Source: Bacteroidia bacterium (GTDB taxonomy: Bacteria; Bacteroidota; Bacteroidia; J057). Taken from it: DNA of 64,000 nucleotides. Positions 26,032-34,531 of this stretch are shown here, piece after piece. The notes under the pieces were generated by a model that saw only the letters and a program-made list of their open reading frames with translations, had not been told where the DNA came from and made no database searches. Location of the stretch: the NCBI GenBank assembly GCA_033391075.1, contig JAWPMV010000001.1, forward strand, positions 2,046,001 through 2,110,000, in the 5' to 3' direction. The position numbers were made by a program, and so were the translations under genes. Positions within the stretch are counted from its first letter, which is position 1. Each line of letters starts with the position of its first letter.

Positions 26032-29000
26032 CTATTGAATTGAGATCTTTTTAAATAGACTTCCCTCACTACTTTCTACTTGAAGTATGTAAATTCCGGG
26101 AGGGTAAGGGGAAATATCAAATTGAATTTTTGGATTCTGGAGGCCTGGATTCCAACTCCGCTTATGGATCAATCTCCCATTTAAATCTCGCAGATGGACC
26201 TGGAGTTCCTTCTGAATTGGATGCTTCACTTCAACAGAAAATAGATCGAAAGCTGGATTGGGATAAATGGATAATTGTGTTCCCAAAATATCTTCTTCAA
26301 TGCCTACGGGATACTGAAGAACGACAATACATTTCTCTGCCGTATCTGATCCACAGTTGTTCTGGAGATCTGTGGTTATCAAACGTACACAATAGGTCCC
26401 GGTATCTGCATAGGTATGCGAGGGACTAATGGCTGTACTGCTATTGCCATCACCAAATTCCCACAAATAGGAACCAAAGCTAGATTGATTCACAAAGGTT
26501 GCCCTTCTGCTTACTCCTCCTATTACAGTATCAGGAATGGAGAATTCTGATTCGGGTAAAGGAGTGATCAATACGCCTATGGTATCTTTTGCAGTACAAT
26601 TATTAGAATTACTTACTTCAACGCTATATAGCCCACTAGAGGTGATGGTTATTTGCTGACTGCTTTCTCCGGTACTCCATAGATAGGATAAACCAGGATT
26701 CCCTGCATCAAGCAATAGGGATTCACAGACAGATTGATCACTTCCGAGATTTACTGTGGGGAACGTATCAAAACCAGTAATATTAATGGTATCTGTCAGG
26801 ACACATCCTCTGGGTTCCTGGACAGAAACAGAATATATACCTGGAGTCGAGATGGTAATTGTTGGGCTAGTGGCACCTGTATTCCAATTAAATAAGGAAG
26901 CTGCACCATAATTGGTAGTCAATATATCTCCACATAATACCCCATCTGCTGGTAATCCTGCATCCTGGGGGGTTTCCACAAAGGTCGAATCCGTTACAAT
27001 ACAATTTGCCCCATCATCGGCAGTCAACACATACATGCCTGTTTGGTTAATCGGTATGGAAGAAGCCTGAGAGTTTGTATTCCATAAATAGTTAGTAGCA
27101 AATACCCCAGGATCTAAAATGAAATCGGTACAAGAGTAAATAGAATCCTGCATGTTTAAGGGAACATTCACATTCACGGTAACATTCCTAATGGGACTCC
27201 TGCAACTTGTGGTGTATGGTACCACCTCAAGATCATATAAATAATTGTATTGATTGGTTGCTGTATTTGTGAGGGAAGAAGAAGCGGGTATCCTTGCAAT
27301 GCCTTCTAACACAAAGGGGAACTTTGGTTCAGGAAGATCGTTTCTGAAAATATTACCCCCTACACGGTTTTGAACTTCAAGTGTATATCCGTTCCCTTTC
27401 GGAAGGAAAATATTGACAGTCAATACTTCTTTTGAATAGGGGGGGACCAGGAATTGCGGATACCTTCCAATTTCGACTCTGTTAGAATCTAATACTACGA
27501 TCTCAAAGGAAAAATTTTGGGTAGAAATGGGGAATACTGCCAGGCTACGAATTAGAACATCTTGTAGGGCATCAAACTTTATCCCTCGGGTATCAAATCC
27601 ATCATTTCTAACCGCAGTGGAGATTGAAAGATCTTCTGGGCCTAATTGGAAGGATTTACTATTGACATTTTCAATACTTAAGCGAAAAGTATCTTCAATG
27701 AAACGGCTATAATCAGGGGCTACTTCCAAGAGCCCACCACTTTCACCTCTCCAAAAAACATAAGAAGGAGTAGGAACGATATCGCCAGATAAAACCACTT
27801 CCTGCGGGCCACATACAGTTGTATCCATGAGCAGGGACGGATCAGGTACATCCAGGACGAATACAGCGATTTCATCTGTATCTATACAGTTCCCAATATT
27901 GGCAATTACGGTGAATGTATCTGTTTCAACGACTGTTACCGTGGGATTTGTACTTCCATCCTGCCAGAGATAACTGGCTCCTGCGTTTGTTGCATCCAAT
28001 ACAAGTGGACCTCCAACTCCTTGGCATAAAATGGTATCATTCCCCAGATTTATTTCAGGGGTTGGCAAGACACTAACTTCAGCTTGCCCCCTTGCACCGG
28101 GACAACTTGGGATTTCTACTTCCCAATCAAAGAAATAATAAAGCCTATTATTGGGAAAAGGAGTAAATGAAGATTTAACCTCAAATGCTCCGGGGATGGT
28201 ATAGGGAAAAGCAGGAACTGTAGAAAAACTGATAGCCAGTGAGCCTGCACCACTAAAATTATGGGCAGTAATGGTATAATCTTCTCCTTTGGGAAACTCC
28301 ATACCAATTGGAATCCGCGTTTTCACGAAAGCTGTGGGTATAGTAACAGACTTACTCATCAAAAGATCTCCATCACTATCGTGCACCCTGAGCTCAAAAG
28401 TAACCGGGCCATCTGCATAAGTATGGATTGCATTAACTTTTGCGGCAGTTTCTACTTTAAATCTTTGTCCATTTCCAATAGACCTCAAGTATCTTATAGT
28501 CCCAAAAGTTGTATCTACCAAACCAACCCTATCCGATACATAATGAAAATACTCTGGATAAATATTGGTGGTAACATCAGGGCTAAGTGTAAAGGTACTC
28601 CCAGACCCTATCGGATTTCCTCCTGTGCTGCTGTCATACCAAACAGTCCCATCTCCTAAATCCGGTATACTCACAGTTAATTCTTCTCCTAAACAAATAC
28701 TCGTATCATTAAGCACAGGGGTAGGTAAATTACTCAGGATACTTACTCCGATACTATCTCTGCTAGTTCCGCTTCCATCCGTTACATCTACCCAATAAAT
28801 TCCGCTTGTGCTGACTGTGATACTTTGGCTGCTTTCGCCAGTGCTCCAATTGAAGCTAGCTCCGGCATTCCCAGCATCTAATACAATCGAGTTGCCACAA
28901 CTTATGGTATCTGCCCCAAGATCTACAATAGGAGCAAATCCGTAAGAATGAAGAGGAAATAATAATGATAGAGCTAAACAGCCTAGTATATGCAAGGCTT

Positions 29001-29040
29001 TTTCGGTGAGTTTCTTGGAATATGGAAGCAGTAGATGCAT
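26032..29040 (-). CDS. Secreted T9SS cargo with Ig-like/PKD repeats and type A sorting domain
   Basis: The product is 1002 aa with an N-terminal signal (ALHILGCLALSLLFPLHSYG). At least five modules carry a shared pattern of a Cys, V/L-L-D-A-G/T-N-A/P-G and WSTGESSQ-x-ITV followed by GIYWVDV or GLYSVEV. One PKD-type module (FGDGNSSTAISPSHTYADTGTYCVRL) precedes the end. The last about 75 residues are a T9SS type A sorting domain (LSIYPNPAFDLFSVEV, GIYILQVESSEG). It should be exported by the type IX system and fixed to the cell surface or released. It ends 32 bases before neuB, so it may head the glycan transcript. Confidence 0.9.
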   Translation of the reverse strand: MHLLLPYSKKLTEKALHILGCLALSLLFPLHSYGFAPIVDLGADTISCGNSIVLDAGNAGASFNWSTGESSQSITVSTSGIYWVDVTDGSGTSRDSIGVSILSNLPTPVLNDTSICLGEELTVSIPDLGDGTVWYDSSTGGNPIGSGSTFTLSPDVTTNIYPEYFHYVSDRVGLVDTTFGTIRYLRSIGNGQRFKVETAAKVNAIHTYADGPVTFELRVHDSDGDLLMSKSVTIPTAFVKTRIPIGMEFPKGEDYTITAHNFSGAGSLAISFSTVPAFPYTIPGAFEVKSSFTPFPNNRLYYFFDWEVEIPSCPGARGQAEVSVLPTPEINLGNDTILCQGVGGPLVLDATNAGASYLWQDGSTNPTVTVVETDTFTVIANIGNCIDTDEIAVFVLDVPDPSLLMDTTVCGPQEVVLSGDIVPTPSYVFWRGESGGLLEVAPDYSRFIEDTFRLSIENVNSKSFQLGPEDLSISTAVRNDGFDTRGIKFDALQDVLIRSLAVFPISTQNFSFEIVVLDSNRVEIGRYPQFLVPPYSKEVLTVNIFLPKGNGYTLEVQNRVGGNIFRNDLPEPKFPFVLEGIARIPASSSLTNTATNQYNYLYDLEVVPYTTSCRSPIRNVTVNVNVPLNMQDSIYSCTDFILDPGVFATNYLWNTNSQASSIPINQTGMYVLTADDGANCIVTDSTFVETPQDAGLPADGVLCGDILTTNYGAASLFNWNTGATSPTITISTPGIYSVSVQEPRGCVLTDTINITGFDTFPTVNLGSDQSVCESLLLDAGNPGLSYLWSTGESSQQITITSSGLYSVEVSNSNNCTAKDTIGVLITPLPESEFSIPDTVIGGVSRRATFVNQSSFGSYLWEFGDGNSSTAISPSHTYADTGTYCVRLITTDLQNNCGSDTAEKCIVVLQYPVGIEEDILGTQLSIYPNPAFDLFSVEVKHPIQKELQVHLRDLNGRLIHKRSWNPGLQNPKIQFDISPYPPGIYILQVESSEGSLFKKISIQ

Positions 29041-29134
29041 GAGAATTTTCTTGATAAAATAAGGTTCCTACTTGTGCTTTTCTATGTAGTATAAATGGGA
29101 TTATTAGATGTGTTAGATTTTACCAAAGATGGGA

Positions 29135-29674
29135 CTAGTCCTTTCCTCTTTCCCATAGCAATAGAGGTGCGGGTTGATAGAGTTCTAATTTGTCTGGTCC
29201 AAACTCATCGCTATCATAACATACATATCGTATCTTTCTCTGAATCAAAGGTTCCGCTTTCTCTATCAAATCGATGAGGTAATTCTTCTCTATTTCGCCT
29301 ACAAAAACCAGGTCTATAATTTCGCTATTCAATCCTTGAGAAAATTTGCCTACCAGGTAAACCTGTTGGAGATTTCCTAATTGCTTGACTATGTGTTCGA
29401 CAATATGATCTATGCCCACATACTTGCGGATAATGTTGTGAACTTCCTTGAATAAAGGATGCTTGATATTGGCACTGAAAAATTTCTTGTTGCCTTCCAG
29501 CTCAGAATAAAGCATTCCGGCTTCCTCAAATCGATTCAATTCAAGCCTTATGGCATTGGTAGATTCATTGAATTCCTGAGCAAGACTCCGTAAATACGTT
29601 CGATTATTGCTGTTCAAAAAGAATTTGAGCAATAACTTGATTCGGGTCTTGGATGATATAAGGGTCTCAATCAT
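29135..29674 (-). CDS. Winged-helix regulator with degenerate nucleotidyltransferase-like domain
   Basis: This is a 179-aa protein. Residues 1-70 form an ArsR/MarR-like winged helix (TRIKLLLKFFLNSNNRTYLRSLAQEFN, recognition helix STNAIRLELNRFEEAG; first part 8-27). Residues about 95-170 look like a minimal nucleotidyltransferase fold with degraded catalytic residues (VYLVGKFSQGLNSEIIDLVFVG). Proteins of this build occur next to polysaccharide loci in Bacteroidota, but no function is established that I can cite. A palindrome overlaps its promoter, suggesting self-repression. It lies between the decarboxylase gene and the T9SS/glycan genes, all on the same strand. Confidence 0.82.
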   Translation of the reverse strand: MIETLISSKTRIKLLLKFFLNSNNRTYLRSLAQEFNESTNAIRLELNRFEEAGMLYSELEGNKKFFSANIKHPLFKEVHNIIRKYVGIDHIVEHIVKQLGNLQQVYLVGKFSQGLNSEIIDLVFVGEIEKNYLIDLIEKAEPLIQRKIRYVCYDSDEFGPDKLELYQPAPLLLWERGKD

Positions 29675-29680
29675 TACTAT

Positions 29681-29705
29681 AAATGAGTAACAAATTTACT
29701 CATTT
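29681..29705 (-). promoter_or_regulatory. Promoter with operator-like palindrome for the winged-helix regulator
   Basis: A perfect 10-bp inverted repeat (AAATGAGTAA at 29681-29690, TTACTCATTT at 29696-29705) has a 5-base spacer. On the minus strand the centre reads TAAATTTG (29698-29691), an exact TAnnTTTG -7 element, with a TTTT 19 bases further upstream in the -33 position. The regulator's ATG lies only 16 bases downstream. A protein bound to the palindrome would cover the promoter. Confidence 0.6.
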
Positions 29706-29745
29706 TTGATTGATCTGAAAATGCATGTAAGGATTTGGGATAAAA

Positions 29746-31215
29746 TTAATCTGCTTTATCCTGTGCCAATAAGCTTTGTCTTTGAGTCTCAAGGATATCA
29801 AAGAATAGTTTCACTTCTTCCAGATGGGTTCTGAAATGTAAGATCGTAAGGCGGAGGTAAATTTTTCCGTCAATTTTAGTAGAAGAAATGAAAATTCTGC
29901 CATCTTCCAGTATGGCCTTGATGAGATTTTGGTTAAAAGCATTTGTATCCTCAACAGGAGCCAGACTTCTAAACAGGATGACTGTTAGTTGAGGGTGCAA
30001 AGGAAGTTCTATGCCCTCCATTTGCTGAAATCTATGAAAGGCATATTGGGTGAGCAGGAGTTTTTCTCTTAAGGCTGCCTTGAAACTATCTACACCAAAG
30101 AGTTGAAGGGGAAGCCAGACGCGGAGACCTCGGAAATGTCGTGTCAGTTCCGGGGAAAGGTCAGAAGGAGAATATTCGATGTCATCTTCTATCAGGTCCT
30201 GCAAATAGGCTGCATCAGAGGCAAAAGTGTTCAAGAGTTTCTTACCTTCTCGAACAACGACCATTCCTGTTCCCCAGGGCATAAAGAGTCCTTTGTGAGG
30301 ATCTATGACCATAGAATCTGTTCTGGATAGGCCAGGATATTTCTGTTTGAACTCTTCCAAAAGCATAAAAAAACCACCATAAGCAGCATCTGCATGAAAC
30401 CAGAGCCCATATTTCTCCGATATGTCTGCAAGTTTATCCAAGGGGTCAACTGCTCCAACATCAGTAGTTCCCATAGATCCAATCAGGATGGCAGGTTTTA
30501 AGCCCTTGGCCAAATCTTCCTGAATCAAAGCTTCTAATTCTCCGGGAATCATCCGGAAATCTTCATCCATAGGAACCTTGCGATAGATCGCCTCTTTCAT
30601 CCCGATTACCTTCAATGCTTTCTCCAGGGCATGATGGGTTTGTTGGCTAAGGTAAATAACCGTCTGAGGGATATCCCGAGAAGAGATCTTCAGATGTTCC
30701 CGAGCGGTATGCATGGCTATGAGGCCCGCATATGATCCTCCTGAACTCAGATTTCCCTGGCAGATTTTTGGATCATAGCCAATCATTTCACCTACCCATC
30801 TGATGAGGATGTTTTCTATTCGCACAGCACCAGGTGCCACATAAAATGCTCCTGAATAATAGTTGCAAATAGCGGCAATTAAGTCAGCTAATCCGGATGG
30901 GAATAACCCGCCTCCGGGTATATATGCCATATGACCTCCGGAGGAAGCTTTCAATCCTTTTTCATCCAGTTCTTCATGGATGAGCTGCAGGACTTCTTCC
31001 AGTTCTATACCTTTATCAGGGGGGGTATAATCGAGTACTTTTTTTGCTTGATCTGGACCCAGCCAAAACATTTTACGGCCTTTGATATTTTGTAAAAACA
31101 TCAGAACATGCTCAAGACCTGCCTGTCCCCAGGCTGATCGTTGTTCATGATCCGGGTCCAGTTGCCGGGATATTTTTTCATAATGGGCGATCTGTCGCAG
31201 GAGATCTACACTCAT
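29746..31215 (-). CDS. PLP-dependent group II amino acid decarboxylase
   Basis: This protein has about 489 aa from the ATG at 31215 (MSVDLLRQIAHYEKIS), 25 bases after the upstream stop; a longer open frame to 31314 would overlap that gene. Group II decarboxylase features are clear: SSGGSYAGLIAMHTAREH, the His-containing THHALEKAL, the PLP-ring Asp in WFHADAAYGGF, and the Schiff-base Lys in MVIDPHKGLF. The family covers aromatic-amino-acid, glutamate, and cysteate-type decarboxylases and is related to sphingosine-phosphate lyase. The substrate is not readable. It is probably co-transcribed with the hydroxylase gene ahead of it. Confidence 0.9.
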   Translation of the reverse strand: MSVDLLRQIAHYEKISRQLDPDHEQRSAWGQAGLEHVLMFLQNIKGRKMFWLGPDQAKKVLDYTPPDKGIELEEVLQLIHEELDEKGLKASSGGHMAYIPGGGLFPSGLADLIAAICNYYSGAFYVAPGAVRIENILIRWVGEMIGYDPKICQGNLSSGGSYAGLIAMHTAREHLKISSRDIPQTVIYLSQQTHHALEKALKVIGMKEAIYRKVPMDEDFRMIPGELEALIQEDLAKGLKPAILIGSMGTTDVGAVDPLDKLADISEKYGLWFHADAAYGGFFMLLEEFKQKYPGLSRTDSMVIDPHKGLFMPWGTGMVVVREGKKLLNTFASDAAYLQDLIEDDIEYSPSDLSPELTRHFRGLRVWLPLQLFGVDSFKAALREKLLLTQYAFHRFQQMEGIELPLHPQLTVILFRSLAPVEDTNAFNQNLIKAILEDGRIFISSTKIDGKIYLRLTILHFRTHLEEVKLFFDILETQRQSLLAQDKAD

Positions 31216-31240
31216 ATCAGAAAGTAGGATCAGATTTAGG

Positions 31241-32524
31241 CTAGTGATTAGAAACAAGTACCTGACCCAATTCTTCTTTTTGGGCGATTTCTTTTCGATG
31301 AAAATATAGAGCACCTAATGCAGAGGCTGCAAAATAGCATGCGACAGCCACTGTAGCCGGAAAGAAAATATCATTTAATCCAAACCAATCCCCTCTAAAG
31401 AGAATCCATCCAAATCCAAAGAAGCCTCTGATACTTTCCACCCAAACAGCATATTTATCTCTATCCATCAGAGCAGTATATCCATATATACTCACAAAAA
31501 TCAACGTACCATATACAGGAATATTGATCTCAACTCCCTGTGAAACCTGATACAGCATAAAATAGAGGAGGAGATTGGCTACAACTAAATGCATCCAGGA
31601 CCAATTGACCAAAGCTTTGGAAGCTTTTGAATCATACTTTTCATAATTGTACACATCCTCAATCTTAAAGACCGGGTATTTTTCTTTGACATCTTCGGGT
31701 CTCCATCCTAAAGGCATGAACCAAATCCTCAGTTTATCCCACCAGCTACTGGCTCGCCAGGCATCTTTCATGAGTAGCCAGACATGCATAAAATTGATCT
31801 TGAAAGGATTCCAGGTTGCCATAGGCCGAGTTATTCCATACACTGGCGGTACATCATCCAGTTCTTCCTGAAAGGTGCCAAACACCCGATCCCAAATACA
31901 AAAAATAGCACTTAGATTTTTATCCAGGTAAATAGGATTGATCGCATGATGCACCCTGTGTTGGGAAGGAGTAACAATGATATATTCCAGAATGCCCAAT
32001 TTGCCAATGTGGCGGGTATGGTACCAGAACTGTAGGAACAAATGCAAAGGAGCGATAATACCTATAACTTTAGAGGGAATGCCCAAAATGGCTGCAGGTA
32101 TCAGGAAAATGGCTCCGAAAGTTACCAGATTGGAAATGGTTTGCCTTAACGCACAGGGCAAATTGAACTCTTCGCTGCTATGGTGAATAGCATGTTGGTT
32201 CCAGAAAATATTTACGGAATGATTGAGTCTATGCGACCAGTAACTGGCGAAATCCATGGCTACAAAAGCGATAGCATACAATTGCCAGCTTTCCCCTATT
32301 TGTATTACAGCCATTCTTTCCAGGAAAAAAGGATAGCTGATAAGGGCAACGGCCAATCCCAAAGAATCCTTGATGGTATTGGTCATACCCGAACTCAAGC
32401 TGGAAATGGTATCCATAGCTTTGACAGTCTTCTTATCCTTCCATTTATCATAAATGGCTTCAATCAGGATAAGTAAGACAAAGCCAGGGATGGCAAATAA
32501 TAAAGCGGTAGCGTAAGCCTGCAT
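31241..32524 (-). CDS. Sterol desaturase / fatty acid hydroxylase family membrane protein
   Basis: This is a 427-aa membrane protein with about 8 hydrophobic segments. The diiron-binding His clusters of the superfamily are present: SHRLNH, QHAIHHSS and QHRVHHAINP, with a WYHTRH between the second and third. Such enzymes hydroxylate or desaturate lipids (fatty acids, sphingoid bases, sterol-like molecules) in the membrane. The C-terminal 150 residues add extra hydrophobic helices beyond the core domain. Lipid substrate unknown. It lies between a Gfo/Idh oxidoreductase and a PLP decarboxylase on the same strand, with short gaps of 35 and 25 bases. Confidence 0.9.
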   Translation of the reverse strand: MQAYATALLFAIPGFVLLILIEAIYDKWKDKKTVKAMDTISSLSSGMTNTIKDSLGLAVALISYPFFLERMAVIQIGESWQLYAIAFVAMDFASYWSHRLNHSVNIFWNQHAIHHSSEEFNLPCALRQTISNLVTFGAIFLIPAAILGIPSKVIGIIAPLHLFLQFWYHTRHIGKLGILEYIIVTPSQHRVHHAINPIYLDKNLSAIFCIWDRVFGTFQEELDDVPPVYGITRPMATWNPFKINFMHVWLLMKDAWRASSWWDKLRIWFMPLGWRPEDVKEKYPVFKIEDVYNYEKYDSKASKALVNWSWMHLVVANLLLYFMLYQVSQGVEINIPVYGTLIFVSIYGYTALMDRDKYAVWVESIRGFFGFGWILFRGDWFGLNDIFFPATVAVACYFAASALGALYFHRKEIAQKEELGQVLVSNH

Positions 32525-32559
32525 AGCAATAAAATGGGTATTAGATGCAAAGGATGAAT

Positions 32560-33630
32560 TTACAAATATACAGTTTTGCCAGTTTTAAAGGATTCATCAG
32601 CTGCCAAAACTATTCGCAAACTATTGATCGCATCATCCAGGTGTTGTGTCAAATCAATATCTTCTCTAATAGCTTTTAGGAAATAAGCTTGTTCTAAATC
32701 GCATAAACCCTGATGATCCGGCTCATCCTTCGTACTTACAACTTCATCCTTTTTTGCGAAATTTCCGTTTTCATCGGTTGCAGAATGATGGACAAGCAGG
32801 GCATTTGTTTTGGAATGAGAGTCTACATCATCCGAACCTTCATCTCCGATGCCTTTATCCATAATGCTTACGCTTCCTTTTGGACCAACAACATCTTTCA
32901 CAAAAAAGGCTGTTTCACTCATCATCGGACCCCAGCCTGCTTCATACCAGCCCACAGAGCCATCTTCAAATTTAACCTGCAAATGACCATAGTTATACAT
33001 TCCGGGAACTAGCTCATCTGAAAGCCTGGCACCTATACCATTAACCATGACTGGTTTTGATTTGGTCATCAGACACATGACATCTACATAGTGCACACCA
33101 CAGTCAACTATGGGAGACATGGTCTGCATGAGGCTTTTGTGTGTTTCCCAGGTACTTCCGTGGCTCTGTTGATTGAGATTCATACGCATAACCAGGGGTT
33201 TCCCCAGCTCTTGTGCAAGTTCGATGAATTTCTCCCAGGCCGGATGTACCCGCAGGATATATCCAATGACCATTTTTTTGCCATGTTTGAGAACCATGCG
33301 CTTGATTTCTTCGCATTCTTCAACGGTATTGGCCAAAGGTTTTTCTACGAAAATATGGCAATCAGCTTCCAGAGCCTTCTTCACATAGGCTGCATGGGTA
33401 TCCGGATAAGTATTTATAGAAACGGCATCCGGTTTTGTTGTTGCTAAGGCTTCCTCATATGAAGAAAAGGTAGGATAGCCTCCCAATTCCTTAGAAAGTC
33501 TTTCTTTACTTTCTCCACGGCTTACCAAACCGACGATTTCAAATTCAGGCATTTTGTGGTAGGCTCTCGCATGTGAGGCTCCCATATTGCCACATCCAAC
33601 TACGAGGATTTTTACAGGGGCTGTTGACAT
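32560..33630 (-). CDS. Gfo/Idh/MocA family oxidoreductase
   Basis: This 356-aa NAD(P)-dependent oxidoreductase has KILVVGCGNMGASHARAYH (Rossmann) and the catalytic-Lys motif FVEKPLANTVEE. The C-terminal domain contains MSPIVDCGVHYVDVMCLM, with the Asp-x3-His pair typical of sugar dehydrogenases. It is distinct from the Gfo/Idh enzyme encoded at 15896. Its promoter region of 75 bases is shared with a divergent DUF1080 lipoprotein gene, a family known to hydrolyse 3-keto-glycosides. The two may therefore work on the same oxidised sugar. Substrate unknown. Confidence 0.92.
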   Translation of the reverse strand: MSTAPVKILVVGCGNMGASHARAYHKMPEFEIVGLVSRGESKERLSKELGGYPTFSSYEEALATTKPDAVSINTYPDTHAAYVKKALEADCHIFVEKPLANTVEECEEIKRMVLKHGKKMVIGYILRVHPAWEKFIELAQELGKPLVMRMNLNQQSHGSTWETHKSLMQTMSPIVDCGVHYVDVMCLMTKSKPVMVNGIGARLSDELVPGMYNYGHLQVKFEDGSVGWYEAGWGPMMSETAFFVKDVVGPKGSVSIMDKGIGDEGSDDVDSHSKTNALLVHHSATDENGNFAKKDEVVSTKDEPDHQGLCDLEQAYFLKAIREDIDLTQHLDDAINSLRIVLAADESFKTGKTVYL

Positions 33631-33705
33631 TGGTTTTATTTCTGTTTTCTGAAAAAAATACGATATTGAGGTTTAAGGACTAAAGCTACGAAAATACCTC
33701 TCGCG

Positions 33706-34437
33706 ATGAAACTACACTACTCAATCGGCGTAATGCTGATCTTTTCCCTATATAGTTGCGAATCAAAAGTAGAGCAGGAAAATCAGGATAAGCCTGCAGA
33801 AAATCAGGCCTATAGCCTTACCGAAGCTGAAAAGGCTGCGGGTTGGGAATTGATGTTTGATGGAAAAACAACAGAGGGATGGCATAGCTATTTGGAAGAA
33901 GGAGTTCAGGGATGGAAAGTGGTGGATGGTGCTTTGAGAACGGAAGGAGGAAATAGCGATTTGGTAAGTGATGCTTTATACGAAAATTTTGAACTGGAGC
34001 TGGAATGGAAGATAGATGAAAAAGGAAATAGTGGGATCATTTATCTGGTGGATGAAAAGCAGGAAAATAAGGCGACCTCTGTAAGCGGCCCTGAATATCA
34101 GATTATAGACAATGAAAATTATCCCAGTCCTTTAAACGAAACCCAGCTAAGCGGGGCCAATTATGCCCTGCATCCTCCCCTGATTTCGGCTAGTAATCCG
34201 GCAGGTGATTATAATCATGCTCGCCTGAGTGTGCTCAATGGAGAAGTTGAACACTGGCTAAATGGGAAAAAAGTAGTAGCCTATACTTTGTGGACCCCAG
34301 AATGGGAAGCCATTGTGGATACAACCAAGTTTGGAAAAGTACCTACCTATGGTCGAACAAAAAAAGGAAGAATTGCCTTTCAGGATCATGGAGATGGAGT
34401 GAGCTTTCGAAATATTAGAATTCGGAATAGAGATTAG
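33706..34437 (+). CDS. DUF1080 lipoprotein (3-keto-disaccharide hydrolase family)
   Basis: The product has 243 aa with a lipoprotein signal (LIFSLYSCES, Cys18). The rest is one DUF1080 jelly-roll domain: GWELMFDGKTTEGWHSY, GWKVVDGALRTEGG, FELELEWKI, GNSGIIYLV, GPEYQIIDNENY and the C-terminal GRIAFQDHGDGVSFRNIRIR. Members of this family hydrolyse glycosides whose sugar has been oxidised at C3, and several are envelope-bound in Bacteroidota. It is divergent from a Gfo/Idh oxidoreductase, the type of enzyme that makes or uses 3-keto sugars. An imperfect hairpin lies at 34476-34502. Confidence 0.9.
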   Translation: MKLHYSIGVMLIFSLYSCESKVEQENQDKPAENQAYSLTEAEKAAGWELMFDGKTTEGWHSYLEEGVQGWKVVDGALRTEGGNSDLVSDALYENFELELEWKIDEKGNSGIIYLVDEKQENKATSVSGPEYQIIDNENYPSPLNETQLSGANYALHPPLISASNPAGDYNHARLSVLNGEVEHWLNGKKVVAYTLWTPEWEAIVDTTKFGKVPTYGRTKKGRIAFQDHGDGVSFRNIRIRNRD

Positions 34438-34475
34438 AGTTTTATTTCAGAAATATAGAATTCCTATTTACCTAC

Positions 34476-34502
34476 ATTCACAGGATGATTTCCTAAGTGA
34501 AT
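34476..34502 (+). terminator. Imperfect hairpin after the DUF1080 gene
   Basis: ATTCAC (34476-34481) pairs with GTGAAT (34497-34502), and inside it AGGA pairs with TCCT, with a 2-base bulge. No T-run follows. It may be a weak terminator or a regulatory site ahead of the S9 peptidase gene. Confidence 0.3.
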
Positions 34503-34531
34503 GCATAGCTTTTACCTAAGCAAGATTAAAC

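Noticed and set aside
26032-29040. Internal repeats as a CRISPR-like array
   Set aside because: The repeats are degenerate Ig-like protein modules within one coding frame, not short identical DNA repeats with spacers.
29041-29134. Promoter for the T9SS cargo gene
   Set aside because: A TTTG is followed by TAATCCCA after 20 bases, but the -7 box does not match TAnnTTTG well enough.
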